A stretch of 64,000 nucleotides of DNA, taken from an uncultured Pelagibacteraceae bacterium. GTDB taxonomy: Bacteria; Pseudomonadota; Alphaproteobacteria; Pelagibacterales; Pelagibacteraceae. The notes beneath the pieces are model-generated. The model was not told the origin of the DNA. It worked only from the letters and a program-made list of their open reading frames with translations, and did no database searches. The position numbers and the translations under genes were made by a program. This document shows, piece after piece, positions 16,737 to 26,374 of the stretch (position 1 is the first letter of the stretch; each line of letters opens with the position of its first letter). The stretch lies in NCBI GenBank assembly GCA_902535745.1, contig CACAUR010000002.1, positions 62,001 through 126,000 of the forward strand, read 5' to 3'.

Positions 16737-17599
16737 AAAAAATAATAATCTTAATTCCAATTTATAACGATTGGCAGTCTCTTGAAAAACTTATTGAAGA
16801 TATAAACTTGAAGGTGAAAAACATTCACTGCAAGTTCTCAATTTTTGTAATTAATGATGGATCGACAGAGAAATATGATGATAAAAAATTTTCTACTGAG
16901 GAAATAAAAGTTGAAGTAATAAATTTATTAAAAAATGTTGGACACGCAAGATCTATTGCGACCGGTTTGAAATATATTTATGAAAAAGAGGATTTTGATT
17001 ATGCAATTCCAATGGATGGCGACGGGGAGGACAGACCAGATGAAATTAGTAAATTTATTGAAAGCACAGATTATTATGTTGAAAAAGCAATAGTTGGTGA
17101 AAGAATTAAAAGATCCGAAGGATCAATTTTTACTTTTTTTTATGTAGTCCATAAATTTTTGACATATTTCTTTACAGGAAAAAGTATTAAATTTGGAAAT
17201 TTCACTTGTTTACCCAAATCAGTTATTAAAAAGTTTATTATTGAAAAATCATCCTGGAATAGTTTTTCTGGATCTCTTGTTAAAATTGAAAAAAGTTTTG
17301 GATCCATTAAATCAATCAGAGGCAAACGTTATTTTGGACCATCGAAAATGAGTTTTATAAATCTAGTTAAACACAGTTTATCCATCATTTCTGTTTTTAA
17401 GTTTAATGTTATTATAAGATCAATTTTGTTTTTTGTAATTTATTTTGCCATCATAAATAAAAATATTTCCTTAATCACTATCTTTCCTCTTTTTCTTCTT
17501 ATCTTTTTTTTATTTATCATTTTCAATTTATCTAATAGAGAAAATATCAAAGAATTCGATGCATCACTCTCAAACATTGGGGATGTTCGTCCGCACTAG
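16733..17599 (+). CDS. Family 2 glycosyltransferase, DPM1-like polyprenyl-phosphate sugar synthase
   Basis: A 288-residue GT2 enzyme: [23 protein letters not shown] at the N-terminus, [13 protein letters not shown], and the metal-binding [12 protein letters not shown]. Two hydrophobic segments near the C-terminus (about residues 226-272) anchor it in the membrane. This layout fits enzymes that charge undecaprenyl or dolichyl phosphate with a sugar, which suits the overlapping upstream ArnT-like gene. Its 3' end overlaps that of umuC by 4 bases. Confidence 0.83.
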   Translation: MKKIIILIPIYNDWQSLEKLIEDINLKVKNIHCKFSIFVINDGSTEKYDDKKFSTEEIKVEVINLLKNVGHARSIATGLKYIYEKEDFDYAIPMDGDGEDRPDEISKFIESTDYYVEKAIVGERIKRSEGSIFTFFYVVHKFLTYFFTGKSIKFGNFTCLPKSVIKKFIIEKSSWNSFSGSLVKIEKSFGSIKSIRGKRYFGPSKMSFINLVKHSLSIISVFKFNVIIRSILFFVIYFAIINKNISLITIFPLFLLIFFLFIIFNLSNRENIKEFDASLSNIGDVRPH

Positions 17600-18876
17600 T
17601 TTGCTACTATTTTAGGTAAACAATAAAAATCCGCTGTATCAATTTTTGAGGAATATTGTCTTCTCATACTCCATTTTTTATTTATTCCTGCACTTGCTAA
17701 GCTAATTGTTGATCTTCCATATCTATAGTTAGTATTGTCAATAGATTGCATTAAATTTTTTATCTTCTCGTCTTTTGTAGACTTAAATAAACTATTACCT
17801 TTTTCAGAGTCAGACAAGCCTGACAAAATTATACCAGCTTTTTGATACTTAAATCCATCTTTGTATATTAGATCAAGACCTGTAAGAGCGTTTTTAACTA
17901 TTTCGATACTATTATTTGTTGCAATAGGAAAGTCGATTGTCTTTGAATTTGAGTAAAATATACCTTTATTTTGAAAAGGACTTGTTCTTATAAAAATCGT
18001 AACAGATTTGCATACTAATGACTCAGATCTAATTTTTTCTGCTGCATTCAAACAGTAGCTTGTTACAGACTCTTTTAGTTCTCTAAGTTTTTCTATTTTC
18101 TTTCCAAACGATCTCGATACACAACAACTTTTTCTTTTTGCTTGTTTGGTTTCAATTTCGATACAAGGAACACCTCTAAGCTCCATAGCAGTTCTTGAAC
18201 TAAGAACATTTTTAGTTTTTTTAATCCAAGTGTTCGAGGCATTTTTTAATTGTTTTGCATTATAAATCCCGTTTTTGATATAAAACTTTGAGAGTTGTTT
18301 TCCAACTCCCCATATATCTCTTACTTCAACTTTTTCTAATATTGGGTCTAAGTCCTTAATATTGACCAAACTTACAACACCCGACTTTTGTTTTTTTGCT
18401 ATATGATTTGCAACCTTGCTTAAAGTTTTAGTTTCAGCTATTCCAATACTAGTTGGTATACCAGTCCATTGTAAAACAGTATTTCTAATTTCTTTACCAA
18501 CATCCTTTACATCTTTGTCTGAAAAATTAGACAAATCTAAAAAAGCTTCATCAATAGAATAAACTTCTATTTTTGAGTTAAATCTCTTTAGTGTTCGCAT
18601 TACTCTTCGTGATATGTCCCCATATAGAGAATAGTTTGACGAAAATACTTGAACATTATTTTTTATGATAATATTTCGTGCTTTAAAATAAGGCTCTCCC
18701 ATTTTAATTCCTAAGGCTTTAGCCTCGTTAGATCTTGATATTATACATCCATCATTATTAGAAAGAACTACCACAGGTAACTTTCTTATTTTTGGATTGA
18801 ATAATCTTTCACAAGAAACATAGAAAGAATTGCAATCTATCAATGCAATTTTTTTAGTATACAGAGTGGATGACAT
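17596..18876 (-). CDS. umuC: DNA polymerase V catalytic subunit (Y-family, error-prone)
   Basis: Catalyses translesion DNA synthesis after damage, together with cleaved UmuD. It is 426 residues long. The Y-family palm motifs are intact: [18 protein letters not shown] at the N-terminus and [11 protein letters not shown] with the catalytic acidic pair near residue 105, followed by the helix-hairpin-helix region ([13 protein letters not shown]) and the little-finger domain. It overlaps the 3' end of umuD by 23 bases, so the two are translated together under the LexA-type site upstream of umuD. Confidence 0.96.
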   Translation of the reverse strand: MSSTLYTKKIALIDCNSFYVSCERLFNPKIRKLPVVVLSNNDGCIISRSNEAKALGIKMGEPYFKARNIIIKNNVQVFSSNYSLYGDISRRVMRTLKRFNSKIEVYSIDEAFLDLSNFSDKDVKDVGKEIRNTVLQWTGIPTSIGIAETKTLSKVANHIAKKQKSGVVSLVNIKDLDPILEKVEVRDIWGVGKQLSKFYIKNGIYNAKQLKNASNTWIKKTKNVLSSRTAMELRGVPCIEIETKQAKRKSCCVSRSFGKKIEKLRELKESVTSYCLNAAEKIRSESLVCKSVTIFIRTSPFQNKGIFYSNSKTIDFPIATNNSIEIVKNALTGLDLIYKDGFKYQKAGIILSGLSDSEKGNSLFKSTKDEKIKNLMQSIDNTNYRYGRSTISLASAGINKKWSMRRQYSSKIDTADFYCLPKIVAN

Positions 18877-19249
18877 AAGTTACGACTCCCCAAACAAAAA
18901 TATCTGCTTCTTCATTTATTAAAATTCTATCCTCAAATTTTTTAGATCCCGAGGTTAAAAATTGCCTATCTTTTTCTTTAACAAAATTTTTAACAACGAG
19001 TTCGTCGTGAACATTTGCTATAACAGTAGAAAAGTTTTTGGGCTTTAGGCTTTTGTCTACAACCAATAGATCTCCGTCATAAATTCCAGCATTGACCATA
19101 GATTTTCCCTGCACCCTAATTATAAATGTTGCGGGAACATTTTTTATGAGGTGAACATTTAGATCTATATCTTCTTCAATGTAGTCTGTAGCTGGCGAAG
19201 GAAAACCCGCTCCAGCTTTGTGCAAATAATAGGGTATAGTTAACTTCAT
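18854..19249 (-). CDS. umuD: UmuD, LexA-family self-cleaving subunit of polymerase V
   Basis: A 131-residue S24 peptidase that RecA filaments induce to cleave itself. The catalytic dyad is Ser50 ([10 protein letters not shown]) and Lys87 (LVVKNF), 37 residues apart as in E. coli UmuD. The predicted cleavage site is Ala14-Gly15 ([13 protein letters not shown]) rather than the Cys-Gly of E. coli, and the N-terminal arm is about 10 residues shorter. It is the first gene of a umuDC operon with a perfect LexA-type box 5 bases upstream of the start. Confidence 0.95.
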   Translation of the reverse strand: MKLTIPYYLHKAGAGFPSPATDYIEEDIDLNVHLIKNVPATFIIRVQGKSMVNAGIYDGDLLVVDKSLKPKNFSTVIANVHDELVVKNFVKEKDRQFLTSGSKKFEDRILINEEADIFVWGVVTYVIHSVY

Positions 19250-19253
19250 AAAT

Positions 19254-19268
19254 GTTCTTATTTTGTTC
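19254..19268 (-). promoter_or_regulatory. LexA box of umuDC (GTTC-N7-GTTC)
   Basis: GTTCTTATTTTGTTC matches exactly the alphaproteobacterial SOS operator GTTC-N7-GTTC. It ends five bases upstream of the umuD start codon, where bound LexA would block transcription initiation or early elongation. The lexA gene itself is not in the window. Confidence 0.85.
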
Positions 19269-19330
19269 TTTTCTAATTAATAGCCTAATAAATCGATATA
19301 GTCAAATAGGTTGTATTTTGAGTCTGAAAT

Positions 19331-19351
19331 TGAATCAAAAGTGAATCAAAA
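19331..19351 (+). repeat. Direct repeat TGAATCAAAA, two copies
   Basis: TGAATCAAAA occurs at 19331-19340 and 19342-19351, eleven bases apart (about one helical turn), with further TGAA starts at 19325 and 19354. It lies in the gap between divergent umuD and the first GFA gene and may be a tandem activator site for the latter. No regulator identified. Confidence 0.4.
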
Positions 19352-19417
19352 CGTGAACACCGAAACTACATTTTGATACGTTGTGGATAACTTTTACAAG
19401 GGATAGAGTAAAAAGAG

Positions 19418-19792
19418 ATGAAAAAATTAACGTGCCACTGTGGAGAGATAGAAATAAAAATAAAATTAAAAGAAAAATCAAATGATTATTACAGATGTAA
19501 CTGCTCTATTTGTAAAAGAAAAGGCTCTATAACAACAATAGTGGATAAGAAAGATTTGGAAATAGTTAAGGGTGCAGAAAAAATTAAATGTTACCAATTC
19601 AATACAAAAGCTGCAAAGCACTTTTTTTGTTCAGTCTGCGGAATAAATACTCATAATTTGAGAAGGAGTGATCCAAATACATATGGAGTAAACATTGGGT
19701 GTTTGGAAGATATATCAACTAAGGAATTATTTAAACTTAAGGTAAGAGTTAATGACGGTAAAAATCATAAGATGGATAGAATTGAAAAATGA
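19418..19792 (+). CDS. GFA-family (Mss4-like fold) zinc protein, copy 1
   Basis: A 124-residue protein of the glutathione-dependent formaldehyde-activating (GFA) superfamily. Zinc-binding cysteines appear as CHCG near the N-terminus, RCNCSICKRKG, and CSVCGINTHN. Members are named after glutathione/S-hydroxymethylglutathione chemistry but most have no proven activity. It is followed by a close paralogue overlapping by ATGA. A link to C1 oxidation would suit SAR11 physiology but is inference. Confidence 0.82.
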   Translation: MKKLTCHCGEIEIKIKLKEKSNDYYRCNCSICKRKGSITTIVDKKDLEIVKGAEKIKCYQFNTKAAKHFFCSVCGINTHNLRRSDPNTYGVNIGCLEDISTKELFKLKVRVNDGKNHKMDRIEK

Positions 19793-20160
19793 TTAAAAAA
19801 TTAACATGTCATTGTGGGCAAGTAGAAGCTGAGGTAAAGATACCTGAAACAGGTATTGAAAAATTCATGAGATGCAATTGCTCTTTATGTAAAAGAAAAG
19901 GATACATAATTGGTGTAGTTGGGGAAAATGATTTCAAATTAATTAAAGGTGAGAAAATATTGAAACTTTACCAATATTATACAAAAGTTGCCAAACACTA
20001 TTTCTGTTCTATATGTGGTATTCATACTCACAATAGACCAAGAATTAATCCAAAAATTTACGGAATAAACATTGCATGTATTGACGACATAGATACTTTT
20101 GCATTAAAAGATGTTCCAGTTAACAATGGTGAAAACCACCCATTAGATCAAAAAAAGTAA
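19789..20160 (+). CDS. GFA-family (Mss4-like fold) zinc protein, copy 2
   Basis: A 123-residue tandem paralogue of the preceding gene with the same cysteine pattern (CHCG, RCNCSLCKRKG, CSICGIHTHN). The two proteins align end to end without large gaps, so they arose by duplication. It overlaps copy 1 by four bases and ends one base before the kinase gene, indicating one transcript. The paired products may form a heterodimer, but this is not shown. Confidence 0.82.
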   Translation: MIKKLTCHCGQVEAEVKIPETGIEKFMRCNCSLCKRKGYIIGVVGENDFKLIKGEKILKLYQYYTKVAKHYFCSICGIHTHNRPRINPKIYGINIACIDDIDTFALKDVPVNNGENHPLDQKK

Positions 20161-20161
20161 A

Positions 20162-21091
20162 ATGCAAAATTATAGAGAGTGTTTTGAAAAGGTAAGAAAA
20201 GATTGTGTAAAATACATACAGTCGCAAGAAACAAAAAAAGAAAAGTTTAAAAACAAAGATCAAATGATAAAATCCCATATAATTCCTTTATGTTTTTGGA
20301 TTAACAAAAAAAGGAAAAATAACAAAACTTTGCTCTTAGGTCTTGCAGGAGGTCAGGGGACTGGAAAAACAACAATTTCAACTTTATTAAGATTAGTACT
20401 TATCAAGTATTTTAAACTACGAGTTTTTAAAATTTCTATTGATGATTTTTATAAAACTAGAAAAGAAAGAATTTTATTGTCAAAAAATAAACATCCTTTG
20501 TTACTTACAAGAGGAGTTCCAGGCACCCACGACATACAATTAATGATTAATCTTTTTAGGAAAGTTAAAAAAAATACATTTAGATCAATTAATGTTCCGA
20601 AATTTGATAAGTCAATTGATGACAGGTGTAAAAAAAATAGTTGGTTCAAATTAAAAAAGAAACCAGATATTTTAATTTTAGAAGGTTGGTGTGTTGGTGC
20701 TAAACCTGAAAATAATAAATCTTTAAATAGACCAATAAATGTTTTAGAAAAAAATGAAGACAACAAAAAGATTTGGAGAAGTTATGTTAATAATCAACTT
20801 AAATTGAAATATTCAAAACTCTTTGATCAACTTGATAGTCTGTTATATTTAAAAGCTAAAAATTTTAAATTACTAAAAAGATGGAGATTGAAACAAGAGA
20901 AAAAACTAAAAATGAAAAGTGGAACTAAAAAAAATTCAAAAATAATGAATGAGAAAGAAGTTGAAACTTTTATGATGACTTATCAAAGAATTACTCAAAA
21001 TATGTTTAAGTATACCCCAAAATATTCTTCAGCAGTTATAGATCTTAATGAAAAACATCAAATTAAAAAGGTAAGATTTAAACATGCTTAA
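20162..21091 (+). CDS. P-loop kinase, probable D-glycerate 3-kinase (GLYK-like)
   Basis: A 309-residue kinase. Walker A is GLAGGQGTGKTT (residues 60-71), followed by FKISIDDFYKTRKER, the substrate-region motif TRGVPGTHD, a P.FDKS..DR segment and DILILEGWCVGAKP. These blocks match the plant/fungal GLYK type of D-glycerate 3-kinase within the uridine/pantothenate kinase-like fold. The product, 3-phosphoglycerate, would feed glycolate- or serine-derived glycerate into central metabolism. Substrate assignment is by family, not proven. Confidence 0.78.
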   Translation: MQNYRECFEKVRKDCVKYIQSQETKKEKFKNKDQMIKSHIIPLCFWINKKRKNNKTLLLGLAGGQGTGKTTISTLLRLVLIKYFKLRVFKISIDDFYKTRKERILLSKNKHPLLLTRGVPGTHDIQLMINLFRKVKKNTFRSINVPKFDKSIDDRCKKNSWFKLKKKPDILILEGWCVGAKPENNKSLNRPINVLEKNEDNKKIWRSYVNNQLKLKYSKLFDQLDSLLYLKAKNFKLLKRWRLKQEKKLKMKSGTKKNSKIMNEKEVETFMMTYQRITQNMFKYTPKYSSAVIDLNEKHQIKKVRFKHA

Positions 21092-22388
21092 TTTTTTAAG
21101 AATAACAATTTTAATTTTATTTTTCTCGATACAAAATTCGTATGCTGCAGATTTTTACAAAGCATTACAGGACGCTTATTTGAGTAACCCTGAGCTAAAT
21201 GCAGAGAGAGAAAACATCTTAGTTTCAGAAGAAGATTTAAAAATATCAAAGAGTGAGTTTTTACCTTCCGTTACAATTACTGGCACTAAAAGTGAGGCGA
21301 CCACTAAAAAATTAACAGATCGCGATGGAACTAGTGCTGCTATTACTGATGTAGATACTGAAACACAAACTGTCACGATAGAGCAAAAAGTTTTTCAAGG
21401 TTTAGGTGGAAAAGCAGACCTTGATAAAAGTAAAATTGGTATAAATTTAGCAAAAGCAAAATTATTAAAGAAAGAACAAGAAGTTATATTAAGTGCAGCT
21501 GAAGCTTTTACAGGAGTTATTTTAGCTAACAAGAAATTTAAAATAAATAAAGAAAACTTAGATTTATTGGAAAGACAAGTAGAAACTGATCAAAATAGAC
21601 TTGAAAGTGGAATTATAACTTTAGCAGATTTAGCTCAATCTGAATCATCTTTAGCTGGAGCACAAGCACAATTTATCAACTCTCAAAATGATTTAGTTAC
21701 CGCCAAACTTCTTTATGAAAAAATTATAGGCCCACTTAATGATATTGAAAGTTTAAGTGAAGATGTAAACATAGAATTTGATATTCCAACATCCCTTCAA
21801 AACGCTATTCAAATTTCAAAAGGGAGTAACCCAGATCTTACAATTGCTAAACTAGAGTATGACCAATCTGAAAAGGATGTTAAAATCGCACTTTCAGAAT
21901 TTTCACCTACAGCAACTATTTCAGCTAAGTCTTCAAAATCAGATGACTTTAGCTCATCATATGATGAAAGAGAACAAGAGACAGTAAGTGCTGAAATTTC
22001 TTGGCCAATATTTCAAGGAGGAAAAAATTCAGCATCTCTTGAAAGGAGCAAGAATTTACAAAATCGAAAACAATTACTTTTAGATAATGCTGTTAGAACT
22101 AATGAAACAATCGTTGCCAGCGCTTGGTCTAAGTTTCAATCTTCAGATAGTTTGTTATCTTCAGTTCGTGCGCAGGTGAAAGCTGCAGAAATTGCTCACG
22201 AAGGGATAACAGTTGAATATGAAACTGGACTTGGAAGAACCACTCTTGATGTTATTCAATCAAATACAATTCTTTTAACGGCTAGAATCAATTTAGCTAA
22301 CTCAGAAAGAAACCTCCTATTGTCACAGTTAGAGTTGTTAAAATCAGTGGGCCTTTTGAACGCCAAATATCTTAAGATTATTAAGTAA
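21084..22388 (+). CDS. tolC: TolC-family outer membrane efflux protein
   Basis: A 434-residue outer membrane channel subunit for type I secretion and RND efflux. A signal peptide (cleavage probably after SYA) precedes DFYKALQDAYLSNPELNAERENI, the typical TolC start. The internal duplication is visible: two long helical hairpin regions, each preceded by beta-strand segments (TVTIEQKVFQGLGGKADLDKS and VSAEISWPIFQGGKNSASLERS). It overlaps the kinase gene by 8 bases; partner pump genes are not adjacent. Confidence 0.93.
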   Translation: MLNFLRITILILFFSIQNSYAADFYKALQDAYLSNPELNAERENILVSEEDLKISKSEFLPSVTITGTKSEATTKKLTDRDGTSAAITDVDTETQTVTIEQKVFQGLGGKADLDKSKIGINLAKAKLLKKEQEVILSAAEAFTGVILANKKFKINKENLDLLERQVETDQNRLESGIITLADLAQSESSLAGAQAQFINSQNDLVTAKLLYEKIIGPLNDIESLSEDVNIEFDIPTSLQNAIQISKGSNPDLTIAKLEYDQSEKDVKIALSEFSPTATISAKSSKSDDFSSSYDEREQETVSAEISWPIFQGGKNSASLERSKNLQNRKQLLLDNAVRTNETIVASAWSKFQSSDSLLSSVRAQVKAAEIAHEGITVEYETGLGRTTLDVIQSNTILLTARINLANSERNLLLSQLELLKSVGLLNAKYLKIIK

Positions 22389-22420
22389 TTTAGAGCTTTT
22401 TTTTTAATCCTTGCCAATGA

Positions 22421-22435
22421 GAACAAAATGTGTAC
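22421..22435 (+). promoter_or_regulatory. Candidate degenerate LexA box upstream of recA
   Basis: GAACAAAATGTGTAC matches GAAC-N7-GAAC, the reverse reading of the LexA site, at seven of eight positions. It lies between a possible -35 (TTGCCA at 22411) and -10 (TACATT at 22433) of recA, where a repressor would act. Weaker than the umuDC box. Confidence 0.5.
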
Positions 22436-22485
22436 ATTTATATCTATGATTCGTATGTTAACAATTAATAAAAAAAAGGCATCAA

Positions 22486-23610
22486 ATGACAAAAAATAAC
22501 TTAAAAGTGGTTAAAACCGCGAAAGATAAAGATTTGGAAAACAAAGAAAAAAACAAAGCTCTAGACGCAGCTATCAGTCAAATTACTGATAATTTTGGAA
22601 AAGGTTCTGTAATGAAGCTTGGCCAAAAAAAAGCTATGGATATAGAGTCTATTTCTACAGGCTCTTTAAGCTTAGATTTAGCTTTAGGTATTGGTGGATT
22701 ACCGAAAGGAAGAATTGTCGAAATTTATGGTCCAGAGTCATCTGGAAAAACAACACTTGCTCTTCAAGTAGTCGCTGAAGCTCAAAAATCTGGCGGAATA
22801 TGTGCATTTGTTGATGCAGAGCATGCTTTAGACCCAGTATATGCAAAAAAATTAGGTGTAAATACAGAGGAATTATTAATTTCTCAACCTGATGCTGGTG
22901 AGCAAGCACTCGAGATAGCAGATACACTTGTTAAGTCAGGTTCTATTTCTGTAATAGTTATTGATTCAGTTGCAGCATTAACACCAAGAGCTGAAATTGA
23001 AGGGGACATGGGCGATCATCACGTAGGTCTTCAATCAAGATTAATGAGTCAGGCATTGAGAAAATTAACTAGCTCAATATCAAACACAAACACAATGATG
23101 ATTTTCATTAACCAAATCAGAATGAAAATAGGTGTTATGTTTGGAAGTCCTGAAACTACATCAGGTGGAAATGCATTAAAATTCTACTCATCTGTAAGAA
23201 TGGACATTAGAAGAATTGGTGCGATAAAAGATAAAGATGCAATCATTGGTAATTCTACAAGAGTTAAAGTTGTTAAAAACAAAGTATCTCCACCATTTAA
23301 AGTAGTTGAGTTTGATCTAATGTATGGAAAAGGAATTAGTAAAGTAGGTGAATTAATCGACCTTGGTGCAAAAGCAGAGATTGTTGAAAAATCTGGTGCT
23401 TGGTATGCATACAAAGGTGAGAAAATTGGTCAAGGAAGAGAAAATGCCAAAATCTACTTAGAACAAAATCCAAAAGTTGCCGCTGAAATAGAGATGGCAA
23501 TTAGAGAAAAAGCAGGTGTGATTACTAAAAAAATTGAAGGAAACCCACTTGATCAGGAAAAAATAGAAGCGAGCCAAAAACAAGAGACTCCTCCTGCAAA
23601 AAAGAATTAG
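22486..23610 (+). CDS. recA: Recombinase RecA
   Basis: Forms filaments on single-stranded DNA for homologous recombination and SOS induction, including cleavage of UmuD and LexA. It is 374 residues long. Walker A is GPESSGKTT (residues 82-90). The Walker B region [12 protein letters not shown], the MSQALRKLT block, and the loop 2 region [28 protein letters not shown] are all intact. An N-terminal extension rich in Lys precedes the core. A hairpin terminator follows. Confidence 0.99.
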   Translation: MTKNNLKVVKTAKDKDLENKEKNKALDAAISQITDNFGKGSVMKLGQKKAMDIESISTGSLSLDLALGIGGLPKGRIVEIYGPESSGKTTLALQVVAEAQKSGGICAFVDAEHALDPVYAKKLGVNTEELLISQPDAGEQALEIADTLVKSGSISVIVIDSVAALTPRAEIEGDMGDHHVGLQSRLMSQALRKLTSSISNTNTMMIFINQIRMKIGVMFGSPETTSGGNALKFYSSVRMDIRRIGAIKDKDAIIGNSTRVKVVKNKVSPPFKVVEFDLMYGKGISKVGELIDLGAKAEIVEKSGAWYAYKGEKIGQGRENAKIYLEQNPKVAAEIEMAIREKAGVITKKIEGNPLDQEKIEASQKQETPPAKKN

Positions 23611-23633
23611 CTAAATAGTCATTATTAGTTAAG

Positions 23634-23660
23634 AAAAGGCGCTGTAACAAGCGCCTTTTT
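23634..23660 (+). terminator. Intrinsic terminator after recA
   Basis: AAAAGGCGC and GCGCCTTTT form a perfect 9-base stem around TGTAACAA, followed by T residues. It lies 24 bases past the recA stop and before alaS. Confidence 0.92.
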
Positions 23661-23707
23661 CCCCTTAAGATTATAGACATCATTTAAAAAAGCTGTATTT
23701 TAAAAAT

Positions 23708-26374
23708 ATGGCTCAAAAAACCTTAAATGAAATAAGAAATACTTTTCTCAAATATTTTGAGAAAAATGATCATAAAATAGTTGAGTCTAGCAATCTTGTT
23801 CCTAACAATGATCCAACATTGATGTTTGCAAATTCCGGGATGGTTCAATTCAAAAATGTTTTTACTGGGTTAGAGAAAAGAGATTATAAAAGAGCCACCA
23901 CTTCACAAAAATGCGTTAGAGCAGGCGGAAAACATAATGATTTAGAAAATGTTGGATATACCCCAAGACACCACACTTTTTTTGAAATGCTTGGAAACTT
24001 TTCGTTTGGAGATTATTTTAAAGAAAGAGCAATAGAGCTTGCATGGAATTTAATAACTAAAGATTTTGGATTAGATAAAAATAGACTTTATTTCACAGTT
24101 TTTAAAGAAGATGAAGAAGCATTTAAACTTTGGAAAAAAGTATCAGGCTTAAATGAAAATAAAATAATTAAAATTTCCACCTCAGATAACTTTTGGTCAA
24201 TGGGTGAAACAGGTCCATGTGGCCCTTGTTCTGAAATTTTTTATGATCACGGAGATCATTTAAAAGGTGGGCTACCCGGAAGCAAAGACCAAGATGGCGA
24301 TAGATATATTGAGATTTGGAACTTAGTTTTCATGCAATATGAACAGGTTTCAAAAGATAAAAGAATAGATTTACCCAAACCTTCAGTAGATACAGGTATG
24401 GGTCTTGAGAGAATGGCAGCACTTCTTCAAGGTACACATGACAATTATAAAACAGATCATTTCTTAAAATTAATAAATTCAATTTCAGAAACTGTAAAAG
24501 TTAAACCAAACGAAAACAATTTATCAAGTTTTAGAGTAATAGCTGATCACTTAAGAGCAAGTGCGTTTCTACTTGCTGAAGGTGTGTTACCATCCAATGA
24601 GGGAAGAGGCTATGTACTAAGAAGAATAATGAGAAGAGGAATGAGACACTCACATTTACTAGGTTCTAAAGAACCAATTTTTTACAATATTTTTAAAACT
24701 CTTTTAGATGAAATGTTTAAAAATTATCCGGAATTAAAAAGAGCAGAGTCGCTTATTAAAGAAACTTTGAAAATGGAGGAAGAAAAATTTTTGGTTTTAT
24801 TAGAAAGAGGTATGAAAATTTTAGATGATGAAATCTCAAAAATTAAAAAAGTCCTTCCAGGTGAAGTTGCTTTCAAGCTTTACGATACTTACGGATTTCC
24901 TTTAGATTTAACTGAAGATATTCTTAAGAACAAATCTCTTCAAATTGATAACAAAAAATTTGATGAGATGATGAAAAAAAGTAAGGAATTAGCAAAAAAG
25001 AATTGGAAAGGTTCAGGTGATAGCTCAGTCAGTGAAATTTGGTTTAACTTAAAAGAGAAAATTGGTCCTACTGAATTTTTAGGTTATGAGACTAATCAGG
25101 CTGAGGCAAGTGTTACTGCAATTATTAGAGATGATAAAGAAATTCAACAATTAAAAGAAGGTGAAGAAGGACAAATTATTTTAAATCAAACCCCTTTTTA
25201 TGGAGAGTCTGGTGGCCAGGTCGGAGACGAAGGTACGATAACTTCAGGTGAAAACGAATTTGAGGTAAATGACGTCCAAAAAAAGATTGGAAACTTATTT
25301 GTGCACTTTGGTAAAGTTTCAAAAGGAACAATTAAACTTAAAGATAATGTTGAATTAAAAATTAACTCAAAAAGACGTCAAGATATAAGAGCATATCACT
25401 CAGCAACACATTTATTACATGAATCTCTTAGAAGAACTTTAGGCACACATGTAATGCAAAAAGGATCATTGGTTGCGCCAGATAGATTGAGATTTGATTT
25501 TAGTCATATGAAACCAATTACAGATGAAGAAATGAAAAAAATCGATGAAAATGTTAACAAGTTTGTAAATTCAAAAACAGAAGTTGTTACACGACTAATG
25601 ACTCCTGAAGAGGGAATTAAACAAGGAGCAATGGCTTTATTCGGTGAAAAATATGGAGATGAAGTTAGAGTTGTGTTTATGGGTGAGGAAGATAACAAAT
25701 ATTTTTCAACAGAATTATGTGGTGGAACACACGTAAAAAACACTGGTGAGGTTGGTAAATTTAAAGTAGTCAGCCAGTCATCAATAGCTGCGGGTGTTAG
25801 ACGGGTTGAAGCATTAAGAGATAAACAACTTGAAGAATATCTTAAGTCAAAAGATAAGATGTCTAGTTTGTCCTCTCAAAAAAATGAAGAAGCTATTAAG
25901 TCGTTATCAAATGAAATTATAAAACTTGGAGGAAAACCAATTAAAAAATCAGATGACCTTAAGATTACAATTAAGGAGCTGACAAAACAATTAGAGGAAA
26001 TAACAGTAAAAAGTATTTTATCAGATAAGAAAAAAAATATTATTAAAGATGAAAATATTAAAAAGATTAATATTAGATTTCAAAAAATAGATGACTTACC
26101 TTTTAAAGAATTAAGAAGACTTGTTGATCAAGGTAAGAAAGATATTAAAGAAGGGATTGTTGTTATTTATGCAATTAAAGATGATAAAATTGGTTTAGCA
26201 GTTGGAGTTACAGAAACTTTAACTGAAAAGTACGATGCAATAAAATTTGTAAAATTTGGTTCAGAAATTCTTGGTGGAAAAGGTGGTGGAGGTAGATCTG
26301 ATTTTGCCCAAGCCGGAGGAGTTGATTTAAATAAAATAGAAGAAAGTTTTGAAAAGATTAAAAGCTTAATTTAA
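23708..26374 (+). CDS. alaS: Alanyl-tRNA synthetase
   Basis: Charges tRNA-Ala and edits misacylated Ser/Gly. The 888 residues show the full domain order: class II catalytic core starting [24 protein letters not shown] with [14 protein letters not shown], the tRNA-recognition domain, the editing domain with zinc-binding [12 protein letters not shown] and [13 protein letters not shown], and the C-terminal DHHA1 region ([13 protein letters not shown]). The convergent icd overlaps its 3' end by 9 bases, so transcription must end inside coding DNA. Confidence 0.98.
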   Translation: MAQKTLNEIRNTFLKYFEKNDHKIVESSNLVPNNDPTLMFANSGMVQFKNVFTGLEKRDYKRATTSQKCVRAGGKHNDLENVGYTPRHHTFFEMLGNFSFGDYFKERAIELAWNLITKDFGLDKNRLYFTVFKEDEEAFKLWKKVSGLNENKIIKISTSDNFWSMGETGPCGPCSEIFYDHGDHLKGGLPGSKDQDGDRYIEIWNLVFMQYEQVSKDKRIDLPKPSVDTGMGLERMAALLQGTHDNYKTDHFLKLINSISETVKVKPNENNLSSFRVIADHLRASAFLLAEGVLPSNEGRGYVLRRIMRRGMRHSHLLGSKEPIFYNIFKTLLDEMFKNYPELKRAESLIKETLKMEEEKFLVLLERGMKILDDEISKIKKVLPGEVAFKLYDTYGFPLDLTEDILKNKSLQIDNKKFDEMMKKSKELAKKNWKGSGDSSVSEIWFNLKEKIGPTEFLGYETNQAEASVTAIIRDDKEIQQLKEGEEGQIILNQTPFYGESGGQVGDEGTITSGENEFEVNDVQKKIGNLFVHFGKVSKGTIKLKDNVELKINSKRRQDIRAYHSATHLLHESLRRTLGTHVMQKGSLVAPDRLRFDFSHMKPITDEEMKKIDENVNKFVNSKTEVVTRLMTPEEGIKQGAMALFGEKYGDEVRVVFMGEEDNKYFSTELCGGTHVKNTGEVGKFKVVSQSSIAAGVRRVEALRDKQLEEYLKSKDKMSSLSSQKNEEAIKSLSNEIIKLGGKPIKKSDDLKITIKELTKQLEEITVKSILSDKKKNIIKDENIKKINIRFQKIDDLPFKELRRLVDQGKKDIKEGIVVIYAIKDDKIGLAVGVTETLTEKYDAIKFVKFGSEILGGKGGGGRSDFAQAGGVDLNKIEESFEKIKSLI

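Noticed and set aside
19382-19390. Perfect DnaA-box 9-mer as evidence for a replication origin
   Set aside because: A single copy is expected by chance in this much AT-rich sequence; no cluster of boxes and no dnaA or other origin-linked genes nearby.
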